Source: Streptomyces sp. AM 4-1-1 (GTDB lineage Bacteria; Actinomycetota; Actinomycetes; Streptomycetales; Streptomycetaceae). Taken from it: a stretch of DNA of 64,000 bases. The DNA is taken from NCBI RefSeq assembly GCF_029167625.1, contig NZ_CP119145.1, positions 744,001 through 808,000 of the forward strand, read 5' to 3'. Of the stretch, positions 17,210 to 25,084 are shown piece by piece. How positions within the stretch are numbered: position 1 is the first letter of the stretch; each line of letters opens with the position of its first letter. The notes under the pieces are model-generated. The model was given only the letters and a program-made list of their open reading frames with translations, made no database searches and was not told the origin of the DNA. The position numbers and the translations under genes are program-made.

Positions 17210-18582
17210 GCCTGCCCTCTTCCTTCGGTTTCCTTCAGTGCGGCCAGCCGGGCCGTGATCGCCTTGTCGGTCTCGTCCAGACGCCGCGGGGAGTCCCCGA
17301 TCAGCAGGCCGTAGAGCCTGCCCTCGTAGGACGTGCCGTCCCGCGTGGCGGCCGCGTTGACGGTCGCGAAGTTGTTGACGAGCAGCCCACCGGAGCCGGC
17401 ACCGGTGAACAGCAGGTCCGCCAGCTGGGCGCGCAGCCGTCCGAAACCGAGCGGCGCGCGCAGCCGGACCGGATAGTGCCGGGCCAGCGCGCATTGGCCG
17501 GGGCCGATGAACGCCTCCTGCAGCCGGGACTGGTACGTCGACATGTTGTGCCGGGCGTTGATCTCGACGACCGGGTAGACGCCGCCTTCGGGATCGGTCA
17601 TCGCGTCCACACCGACGACGCCGAAGTAGCCGTCGGCTGCGAGCCGGTCGCCGAGCAGCGCGGCGGCGTGCCGGACGGTGTCGAGCTGGGGGGCGGTCAG
17701 CCGGGCCGGGAAACGGTGGCCCTTGTGCACGCCCCCCTCGGTGATCGCCTCCTTGACGAAGTCGAAGTGCGCCGAGCCGTCCCGGCCCACGGTGAACTGG
17801 TAGTTGAGATCCGCGGTCTTGGCGACCCACTCCTCCACCACCAGGACCACCCGGTCGTCGCCGCTGCGCTCCGCCCGCCGGGCGACCATCCGCCACAGCT
17901 TGTCGAGCCGCCGTTCGTCGTCGACGACGCTGATGCCCTTGCCGGAGACGCCGAAGGCGTCCTTGACGACGATCCGGCGGCCGGCACGCAGCAGGTTCCG
18001 GGCTTCGCCGAAGGCGGCGTCGAGTTCGGCGAGGTTGTCGCACGTCCATCCGGGTGCCTGGCGCAGCCCGGCGGCGGCGGCCGCGTCACGGCTGTAGATC
18101 TTGCTGTTGACGGCTTTGCAGAGGGCGGCCGACGGTGCGCCCAAAGGCAGTCCGGTGAGGCCGGAGAGCCGTTCCTCCAGGGCGGAGGTGCCGTGCGGGA
18201 CGATCCTGGCTCCGGGCCCGAGCGCGCGCAGCTCCCGTTGGAGGGCGGGGTCGGCGAGGGCGTCCTGGGTGACGGTGCGCTGCGGGTCGCCGCCGGAGAC
18301 GGTGTGGACCTGGGGCAGATCCACACCCAGCTCCTCCAGGTAGCGCAGATGGTCCGGGTCGGGGGCCGACTTGAGGACGACGTGGTCCCCTTGGCCGGCG
18401 AGCAGCAGCGTGAATTCGTCCATGCGGTTGACGACCGCGCTGCCTGCCGTGAAGGCGAAGCGTGGCAGGCCGGGCTCGCCCCGGGCCCACTCGTCCTCGA
18501 CCTCGAAGTTGCCGAGGAGGACGAGCGGGGTGTCGGGCGAGCCGGTGAGTGCTGTCCTCAGCCGGCCCATGAAGTCCTGCAT
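17206..18582 (-). CDS. ATP-grasp ligase, BtrJ-like (amino acid to ACP)
   Basis: A 458-residue protein with a pre-ATP-grasp start (PLVLLGNFEVEDEW) and an ATP-grasp core: RIVVKDAFGVSGKGISVV near residue 203 supplies the Lys/Gly-rich nucleotide loop, VLVVEEWV near 245 the hinge, and PVVEINARHNMS near 350 the Mg-binding Glu/Asn. Butirosin BtrJ, of the same general type, activates a carboxylate as acyl phosphate and transfers it to the thiol of an ACP. The adjacent decarboxylase and ACP complete that set. The substrate could be glutamate or another amino acid; sequence alone does not say. Confidence 0.78.
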   Translation of the reverse strand: MQDFMGRLRTALTGSPDTPLVLLGNFEVEDEWARGEPGLPRFAFTAGSAVVNRMDEFTLLLAGQGDHVVLKSAPDPDHLRYLEELGVDLPQVHTVSGGDPQRTVTQDALADPALQRELRALGPGARIVPHGTSALEERLSGLTGLPLGAPSAALCKAVNSKIYSRDAAAAAGLRQAPGWTCDNLAELDAAFGEARNLLRAGRRIVVKDAFGVSGKGISVVDDERRLDKLWRMVARRAERSGDDRVVLVVEEWVAKTADLNYQFTVGRDGSAHFDFVKEAITEGGVHKGHRFPARLTAPQLDTVRHAAALLGDRLAADGYFGVVGVDAMTDPEGGVYPVVEINARHNMSTYQSRLQEAFIGPGQCALARHYPVRLRAPLGFGRLRAQLADLLFTGAGSGGLLVNNFATVNAAATRDGTSYEGRLYGLLIGDSPRRLDETDKAITARLAALKETEGRGQA

Positions 18583-18615
18583 CTCGTGGCCGCTCCTTTC
18601 TGTCGGATGCGGTGG

Positions 18616-19548
18616 TCAGTGTTCGAGGACCATCGCGGAGAAGGTCGCGCCGAGGCCGACCGCCGCCATCAGATAGCGGTCGCCGGGCGTGAGCAGTCCG
18701 CGGTCGGCGGCGGTGCGGTAGTTGAGGAAGGGATCGGCGCAGAAGCAGTGCCCGGTGACGGGCACGTTGTCCAGCAGCACCTTCTCCAGGGGGATGCCGA
18801 GGTTTCGGCAGAGCCGGACCCAGGAGACCCGGTTGACGTTGTGCGGAAGGATCAGCGTGAGCTCGTCGAGGGTGGTGCGGGCCCTCTCGACGGCCGCGAG
18901 CAGTACGTCGGCGAGGGCCTGCGGGTAGGCCTGCTGGAACTGCGCGGCGACCTCGGCGGTGAGCGAGAGAGCTGCGTTGAAGCGGCCATGGGTGCGGGTC
19001 GCGTAGCCGAGCACCCGGTCGTGATCGCCACCGAGGCCCACCAGCACCGCGGCCGCCGCCTCGCCGTTGACAGCGGTACCGGGCACGGTCCTGGCGGCCG
19101 GGGTGAACGTCTTCTCCCCGGTCAGTACGAGGGCCAGCGCCTTGGGGTCGCCGTCGGCGGCCAGCAGCTTGCCGCACATGTCCACGGCGAGCAGTCCGGA
19201 GGCACAGGCGTGCTGGAACACGCTGAACACCTGGGCGTGGCGCAGGCCCAGCGCGTCGCGGACCTCGTGCAGTGGATTGACCGGGTACGGCGCCACCGCC
19301 GGCATGGTCCGGGCGTGGACGACATAACGGACCAGGTGCTCACGCCCGCGCAGCGCGTCCAGCCGCCGGGCGGTGGCGAGCATGAGGTCGGCGACCGTGC
19401 CCTCCGGCTCGCGCAGGACCTGGGAGAGGCCGAACACCCTTCGCATCACCCGTAGCTGATCACCATTCAGCCCGAGCTCCGTCCGGAGATCGGCCACCGG
19501 TACGCTCTCCGGCGGCAGGTAGGCCGACACGGCCCGGAGTGCGGTCAT
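18616..19548 (-). CDS. KAS III-like acyl synthase/acyltransferase
   Basis: A 310-residue ketoacyl-ACP synthase III homologue. C115 in FQHACASGLLAVD is the acyl-accepting nucleophile and H236 in LPHNVNRVSW is the expected His. At the third triad position, where a GN motif is normal, the sequence reads T-G-H267-C-F-C. Loss of the Asn is known in KAS III relatives that transfer acyl groups rather than condense malonyl units, so either chain extension or acyl transfer is possible. It overlaps the second ACP gene by four bases, which suggests the two products work together. Confidence 0.85.
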   Translation of the reverse strand: MTALRAVSAYLPPESVPVADLRTELGLNGDQLRVMRRVFGLSQVLREPEGTVADLMLATARRLDALRGREHLVRYVVHARTMPAVAPYPVNPLHEVRDALGLRHAQVFSVFQHACASGLLAVDMCGKLLAADGDPKALALVLTGEKTFTPAARTVPGTAVNGEAAAAVLVGLGGDHDRVLGYATRTHGRFNAALSLTAEVAAQFQQAYPQALADVLLAAVERARTTLDELTLILPHNVNRVSWVRLCRNLGIPLEKVLLDNVPVTGHCFCADPFLNYRTAADRGLLTPGDRYLMAAVGLGATFSAMVLEH

Positions 19549-19841
19549 GGCGTCGCTCCGGGACAGTCCGCACGGTGCGCGGCGGCCAGACCGACCAGGT
19601 GGGCCGACAGCTGCTCGATGCTCCGGTGGTCCCAGACGACCGTGGGGTCGATGGGGAATCCGAGGTGATCCTCCAGATCGCCGCAGAGGACGAAGGCGTA
19701 GACGGAGCTCAGGCCGTAGTCGGTGAGCGGAACCTCGGGGTCGATCTCGGCGGGGGAACACTCCAGGTAGGAGGCGACCCGTTGGGCTGTCCACTCCCGC
19801 AGTTCGGTGTGGCGGTCGGTGCCGGGCAAAGTGGTCTCCAT
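19545..19841 (-). CDS. Acyl carrier protein (second of two)
   Basis: A 98-residue carrier protein with its phosphopantetheine serine in DYGLSSVYAF (S46; the usual Asp before it is Ser) and a helix II of EDHLGFPID. The upstream reading frame is longer, but the ATG at 19841 begins just ahead of the folded domain. It is encoded between the fatty acyl-AMP ligase/dehydrogenase genes and KAS III, so it is the likely acceptor of the activated fatty acid. Confidence 0.88.
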   Translation of the reverse strand: METTLPGTDRHTELREWTAQRVASYLECSPAEIDPEVPLTDYGLSSVYAFVLCGDLEDHLGFPIDPTVVWDHRSIEQLSAHLVGLAAAHRADCPGATP

Positions 19842-19887
19842 GGTCGTGGCTCGGTGGGGACGTACGGGGCGGGGCGGGACGGGGCGG

Positions 19888-21606
19888 TCAGCCGGGCAGG
19901 TCCCGGCCGGCGAGGTCGAAGCCGCGCCGGGCGTCGTCGCGTTCGAGCAGGGCGCGGTACATCGGTTCGGCCCGCTCGGCCGGAAGCCGGCCGCTGCCCC
20001 GGCCGACCCGGCCGAGCAGCCGGGTGAGGGCCGCCTCGGCCCAGAGCGGGTCGGCGAGGAACGGATCGCCGTTGTCCCGGTTGTCCCGCCAGGTGTTGAG
20101 GCAGCACGCGGCGGCCAGGAGCGCGGCGTAGCGGGCGGGCACCTCCAGAGCGTCGGCCGAGCCGCCGACCGCCAGATCGCGCGGGGCCAGTGCCAGCGCG
20201 TCGGCCCGTACCAGCTCCGTCTCCGCGGCGAACACGGTGGCCAGCCGGTGCAGTCCACGGTATTCCGCACGGCCGGCCAGCTCCTCGGCGAGCTGCGCCG
20301 GGACGGCCGCCAGGTGGTCCGGGCCGGTGGCACCGAGGGTCAGCCGGCCGAAGTCCAGCGGCGGCAGTTCGGCGCCGATCCGTGACAGCAGCTCGGGCGG
20401 GGCCCCGGCCCCCCGGGCCCGGCGGGCCGCGCCCGGCAGCTGGGGCAGGACGGTGGCCAGGCAGGCGATCCTGGCGGCGTGGCCGAAGCCGACCACCTGG
20501 AGGTCCCGTAGCTGCTTCTGGAAAATGGCGAACTCGCCCCCGCGCAGGTAGAAGTGGGCACCGAGGACGACCGAGAGCCGGTCCATGGCGTCCATCAGCT
20601 GCTTGGCGACCAGGAACTTCACCGCGGAGGCGTACATGGCGGTGGCGCCGGGCAGCAGGTGCACCGCGCGGGCCCCGGTGGTTGCCAGGGCATCGCACAT
20701 CAGCAGGTCGGTGAACGTCTCGGCGAGGGTCTGGCGCACCAGCGGCAGGTCACTCGCGTACTGCCCGTAAAGACGGCGGGAACGGACGAAGCGCAGGGTG
20801 GTACGCAGTCCGGTGTCGAGGATCGCGGTGGCCATCGCGGGCAGCGCGGTACGGGTGAGCTGGAAGGAGCGGAAGGCGCTCTCGACCCCCTGGCCGAGGC
20901 GGCCGACGACGGTCTCCGGACCGACCGGGCAGTCGTCGAACTCGATGCCGCCGAGCTGGACCCCACGCATGCCGACGCTGGGGAAGCGCGGGCGGTAACG
21001 GTAGCGGTCGGCCGGCAGCAGTTCCTTCTCCACGAGCAGTTGCGAGTGGCTGCGCGAGCCGGGTCTCTCCGAGGTCCGGGAGAAGATCACCAGTGCCTCG
21101 GCGCGTCGGACGTTGCTGACGAGCTCCTTGTGGCCGTGCAGCCGCAGTGTGCCGTCCTCCTGTGGGCGGGCGGTGAATTCCGCGCCGGCGAGATCGTTCC
21201 CGTGCTCCAGCTCGTGGTAGACCGTCGCCACCCGGCCGCCGCGCAGCAGGATTCCGGCGAGGCGGCGCCGCTGCTCGTCGCTGCCGGAGGACCAGACGTT
21301 GACCGCGGCGATGAAGGAGGAGGCTCCGTACCCGAGACCGAGCGCCGGGTCGCGCCGGAACACCGCGCGCATCACCTCGACCAGCCGGTCCAGGCGATCG
21401 AGGCGGCCTCCGAGTCCGACCGGGACGAACTCGGCGCCCAGGCCGTACTCGTCGAGCAGGTGCTCGGCACCGGCCACCACCTCGTCGCGCTCGTCGGCCG
21501 CGACGGTGGCGGCGTGGCCGACCGGGTTGGCCGGTTCCCAGGGGTCTCCGAAGCGTCGTTCGAGGTCGGCCGCGTCAGACCGCGGAGCCGCTGTCGTCCC
21601 GCTCAC
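19888..21606 (-). CDS. Acyl-CoA dehydrogenase homologue, cluster enzyme B
   Basis: A 572-residue protein, longer than a usual acyl-CoA dehydrogenase (about 390) by a C-terminal extension of about 180 residues rich in Ala/Leu helices. YGASSFIAAVNVW, LHGHKELVSN and IEFDDCPVGPETVVGRLGQG mark the dehydrogenase core. The region that normally carries the catalytic Glu reads DLQVVGFGHAARIACLATVLP, without Glu. It starts with GTG overlapping the related gene upstream by four bases. The two resemble each other in length and design and probably form a heteromer. A reaction on an ACP-bound chain is inferred from context. Confidence 0.82.
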   Translation of the reverse strand: MSGTTAAPRSDAADLERRFGDPWEPANPVGHAATVAADERDEVVAGAEHLLDEYGLGAEFVPVGLGGRLDRLDRLVEVMRAVFRRDPALGLGYGASSFIAAVNVWSSGSDEQRRRLAGILLRGGRVATVYHELEHGNDLAGAEFTARPQEDGTLRLHGHKELVSNVRRAEALVIFSRTSERPGSRSHSQLLVEKELLPADRYRYRPRFPSVGMRGVQLGGIEFDDCPVGPETVVGRLGQGVESAFRSFQLTRTALPAMATAILDTGLRTTLRFVRSRRLYGQYASDLPLVRQTLAETFTDLLMCDALATTGARAVHLLPGATAMYASAVKFLVAKQLMDAMDRLSVVLGAHFYLRGGEFAIFQKQLRDLQVVGFGHAARIACLATVLPQLPGAARRARGAGAPPELLSRIGAELPPLDFGRLTLGATGPDHLAAVPAQLAEELAGRAEYRGLHRLATVFAAETELVRADALALAPRDLAVGGSADALEVPARYAALLAAACCLNTWRDNRDNGDPFLADPLWAEAALTRLLGRVGRGSGRLPAERAEPMYRALLERDDARRGFDLAGRDLPG

Positions 21607-23306
21607 GGGATCTCCTCTTCGGTCAGGACCAGGACCGGCCGGGCGGTCGCGCCGACGGACTCCAGGGTGTCGAACAGCTCGTCGAACTCGGCGCTCTCGT
21701 GCCGTCCCGGGGACGGCCGGCCGAGCAGTGCCGCGAGTGCGGCCCTGGCCCAGAGCCCGTCCTGCCACAGCTTCGACCGGGCCGGGCGGCGGCTGCCCGC
21801 CAGCCACAGATGGAGCACAGCCGCTCCGGCGAAGCACTCCTCGTAGCACTCGGCGAGCTCGAAGGACCTCGCGGACGCGGTCGGCGAGGGCCGCAGCGCG
21901 GCCAGTTCGCCGTGCAGCGTGCCGCAGCGCTCGGCGAGCCGCTCGGCCAGGGCGAGCAGCCTGGGGTCGGTCCCCGGCCCGGCGCGCAGTTCGGCGACGG
22001 CGGCCGGCAGGCTCTGGACGAGGCTCGACCCGCCCCGGGAGACCAGCTCCAGTCGGCCGGGGTCGGCGGACGGCAGGGGGGAGGTGAGGGTGACCGCCAG
22101 GGCGAGCCCGGCCGCGTCCACCCGGGCCTCGCGGTAGCGGCGGGCCAGTACCGGGAACTGATTGACGAGGGCGTTCCGGTTGACCGCCTGGTTGCCGTCG
22201 AAGATGCCCACCACCCGGTGGTCCCGGGCGAGCTTCTGGAAGCCGCCGTGCTCGTACAGTTCCGTCAGGAAGGCCCGGCTGCCGAGCAGTTCACCGCAGT
22301 CCGCGATGAGTTCGTCGACGCGTGCGGGCACGAAGGCCTTCACCACGGAGGACGCGACACTCTGTTCACCGGGCAGAGCGGCGATCGAGCGGTTCGCCAC
22401 CGCGCCGACCGCCTCGCAGGCGAACAGCGTGGCGTAGGCGCGTCCGAGGGTGCGGCGTACGTGCGGGAAGCGGATCAGCCGACGGCCGTACAGCTCGCGT
22501 CCGGCGGTGAAACCGACCGCCTGCCTCAGCGCGTGGTCGGCGGCGCCGAGGGAGAGCGCCGCGCAGACCGTACGGGTGAGCTGGAGCGTCTTCAGAACCG
22601 TTTCGGCACCACGGCCGACACTGCCGACCAGGGCGTCGTCCGGCACCCGGGCCCGGTCGAAGGCGATGCCGCTGATGTCGGCGCCCCGGATTCCATGGGT
22701 GCGCTGCTTGGGCAGGCAGCGGTGACCGCCGGGCGCGAGCGCGTGTTTGTCGACCAGGAAGAGGCTGTGGCCACGCGGTCCGCCGGCCGGGTCGGTGCGG
22801 GCGAGCACGCAGACCAGTTCCCCCCGGGTGGCGTTGTTGATCAGCCACTTCTCACCGGTGAGCCGGTGACCACCGGCGGGGTCGGGTTCGGCCACCACCT
22901 CGGTGGCCAGCAGGTCGCTGCCGTGCGCCCGCTCGGTGAGTCCCCAGGAGACCGGTGCCCCAGCGGTGATCCGGGCGGCCAGAGCGCGGGCCTGCTCCGG
23001 GGTCCCGGCCATCCAGACGCAGGCCGCCCCGAGGTAGCTCTTGGCGTGGCCGATCGCCACCGTGAGGTCGCGTCCGGCGATCACCCGGATCAGGTCGGCG
23101 AGCCCCTGGTGGTCGATGAGCGCCCCGCCGAACGCCTCGGGTATGTAGTGGCGGGACAGACCGAGCCGGTCCAGTTCCGCGCAGATCGCCTCGGGGAACT
23201 CCTCGGCCCGGTCGAGCTCGGCGCAACGGGCGTACGAGAACAGTGTCCGCGGGTCGGCCGGATTCCCGAGCGCCCGCTCCAGCCCGGCGACGGTCAGCGC
23301 GCTCAC
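21603..23306 (-). CDS. Acyl-CoA dehydrogenase homologue, cluster enzyme C
   Basis: A 567-residue dehydrogenase with the same extended architecture as its downstream partner. Core motifs are SYLGAACVWMAG, WGLTERAHGSDL (flavin site, about 138), GEKWLINNATRGE and ISGIAFDRARVPDDALVG. The catalytic-base segment reads VVGIFDGNQAVNRNALVNQFP, with Asp at the Glu position of the EGT motif. The C-terminal extension (about residues 385-567) is not a known domain to me. It overlaps the FAAL gene by four bases; friulimicin- and ramoplanin-type clusters also place dehydrogenases beside a fatty acyl ligase. Confidence 0.83.
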   Translation of the reverse strand: MSALTVAGLERALGNPADPRTLFSYARCAELDRAEEFPEAICAELDRLGLSRHYIPEAFGGALIDHQGLADLIRVIAGRDLTVAIGHAKSYLGAACVWMAGTPEQARALAARITAGAPVSWGLTERAHGSDLLATEVVAEPDPAGGHRLTGEKWLINNATRGELVCVLARTDPAGGPRGHSLFLVDKHALAPGGHRCLPKQRTHGIRGADISGIAFDRARVPDDALVGSVGRGAETVLKTLQLTRTVCAALSLGAADHALRQAVGFTAGRELYGRRLIRFPHVRRTLGRAYATLFACEAVGAVANRSIAALPGEQSVASSVVKAFVPARVDELIADCGELLGSRAFLTELYEHGGFQKLARDHRVVGIFDGNQAVNRNALVNQFPVLARRYREARVDAAGLALAVTLTSPLPSADPGRLELVSRGGSSLVQSLPAAVAELRAGPGTDPRLLALAERLAERCGTLHGELAALRPSPTASARSFELAECYEECFAGAAVLHLWLAGSRRPARSKLWQDGLWARAALAALLGRPSPGRHESAEFDELFDTLESVGATARPVLVLTEEEIP

Positions 23307-25084
23307 CGGGCCGCACCGGCGCCGGCGCGCGTCGCGCGGGCGTGTTCCAGTCCGGGGCTCACCTGCTGGTGGACCACCCGCAGTTCGCCGTCGAGCAGCA
23401 ACTCCCTGGTCAGGCCGCGCTGGATCTTGCCGCTGGTGGTCCGCTGCACCTCGCCCGGCCGTACCAGGACGACGTTCGGCACGGCGACGCCGAACTCACT
23501 GCCCAGCACCTGCTTGACGCGGTCGATCAGCTCGTCGGCGGTGGTGGCGCCGAGCTGGGCCGGGCGCGTCTCCTGGACCACCACCAGTTGATCCCCGGCG
23601 GCCGGCACGGTGAACACGGCGGTGGCGGTACGCCCCAGCGCCGGATGGGTGCTGCGGACGGCGGCCTCCAGATCGTGCGGGTAGAGGTTGCGGCCGTGAA
23701 GGATCAGCAGTTCCTTGATCCGGCCGGTGACGTACAGTTCGCCGTCGGCCAGCACCCCCAGGTCCCCCGTGCGCAGCCAGCCCCCGAGGCCGTCGCGGGT
23801 GACGGAGCCGAAGGTCAGTTCGCTCTGCCCTTCGTTCTCCCAGTAGCCCCGGGCGATGCTCGGTCCGCGCAACCAGAGTTCGCCGATCGTGCCCTCGGGC
23901 AGCACCCGGCCGTCGGCGGGGTCCACCGCGACCGCCTCCACGCCGGGGCAGAGGCGCCCGCTGCTGACCAGCAGGCGCACCGCCTCGGCCGGTGCCGAGG
24001 GACCGGCGGGGCGGAACTCGTCCTTGGTGAGCGCTTCGACGTCGACCGCGGTGATCACCGGCGGTTGGTAGGAGGGGGAGCCGGAGACGCACAGGGTCGC
24101 CTCCGCCATGCCGTAGCCGGGGGTCAGGGCGTCACCGCGCAGTCCGGCCGCGGCGAAGCGCTCCGCGAAGGCGGTCAGGGTCCGGGCGCGGATCGGTTCG
24201 GAGCCGTTCATCGCGTGCGTCCACCGGGACAGATCGAGTCCGGCCAGTTGGGCGTCGGTGATCCGCTGGGTGCAGAGGTCGTAGGCGAAGTCGGGGGCCG
24301 GCGACACCTGGAGGTCGTACGCGTCCATCAGCCGCAGCCACAGGTGCGGGCGCTTGAGGAAGGTCGCCGGGGACATCAGCACCGTGGTGCTTCCCAGGGT
24401 CAGCGGGGTGATCAGGAGTCCGATCAGCCCGAAGTCGTGGTACATCGGCAGCCAGCCGCCCCAGCGGGTCTCCTGGCGGACATCGACCGTGCCACGGAAT
24501 GCCTCGGCGTTGGCGAGCACGTTGCCGTGGTCGACGACAACTCCCTTGGGTTCGCTGGTGGATCCGGAGGTGTACTGGAGAAAGGCGACCGTGCGTGGAC
24601 CGAGCGCCGGCTCGCGCCACTCCCCGGCGGGCGGCAGGGAGCAGGGGTCGGCGGTGAGCACCGGAAGATCCTCAAGACCGCATTCCCGGGCCCAGTCGGT
24701 GACCGCCGCGGCCGTCGCGGTGTCGGTGAGCACGGCTCGCACCCGGGCGTCGCGGGCGATACCCGCCAGCCGTTCCCGCTGACGCCGGTAGCCGTCGGGC
24801 ATCGGCGCGGGTACGGCGATCACGCCGGCGTAGAGGCAGCCGGCGAACCCCCGGGGGAAACCGAGGCCCGGCGGATGGAGCAGCAGCACCCGGTCGCCCT
24901 CGTCCACCCCTTCACCCTGGAGCAGGGCGGCGGTGCGGCGAGCGGTCTCGTCCAGTTCCGCGTAGGTCGTCTCCTGGTAGGCGGCGGGGTCGGCCGGGTC
25001 GGAGCTGAACCCGACCGCCGGCCGGCCGCCGTGCGCGGTGGCCCGCTCGCGCAGCAGGGCCACCAGGCTCTCGTGCTCAGGCAT
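23303..25084 (-). CDS. Fatty acyl-AMP ligase (FAAL)
   Basis: The 593-residue adenylate-forming enzyme has the FAAL hallmarks: FLQYTSGSTSEPKGVVV (P-loop, about 173), WLPMYHDFGLIGLLI (about 211), GYGMAEATLCVS (about 320), LRTGDLG and RIKELLILHGRNLYPHDLEA (about 460). Family members activate a fatty acid to acyl-AMP and pass it to an ACP rather than CoA. AGGAGG at 25093-25098 lies eight bases before the ATG at 25084, which fixes the start against a longer frame. It is the first gene of the operon and thus follows the main promoter region. Confidence 0.93.
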   Translation of the reverse strand: MPEHESLVALLRERATAHGGRPAVGFSSDPADPAAYQETTYAELDETARRTAALLQGEGVDEGDRVLLLHPPGLGFPRGFAGCLYAGVIAVPAPMPDGYRRQRERLAGIARDARVRAVLTDTATAAAVTDWARECGLEDLPVLTADPCSLPPAGEWREPALGPRTVAFLQYTSGSTSEPKGVVVDHGNVLANAEAFRGTVDVRQETRWGGWLPMYHDFGLIGLLITPLTLGSTTVLMSPATFLKRPHLWLRLMDAYDLQVSPAPDFAYDLCTQRITDAQLAGLDLSRWTHAMNGSEPIRARTLTAFAERFAAAGLRGDALTPGYGMAEATLCVSGSPSYQPPVITAVDVEALTKDEFRPAGPSAPAEAVRLLVSSGRLCPGVEAVAVDPADGRVLPEGTIGELWLRGPSIARGYWENEGQSELTFGSVTRDGLGGWLRTGDLGVLADGELYVTGRIKELLILHGRNLYPHDLEAAVRSTHPALGRTATAVFTVPAAGDQLVVVQETRPAQLGATTADELIDRVKQVLGSEFGVAVPNVVLVRPGEVQRTTSGKIQRGLTRELLLDGELRVVHQQVSPGLEHARATRAGAGAAR

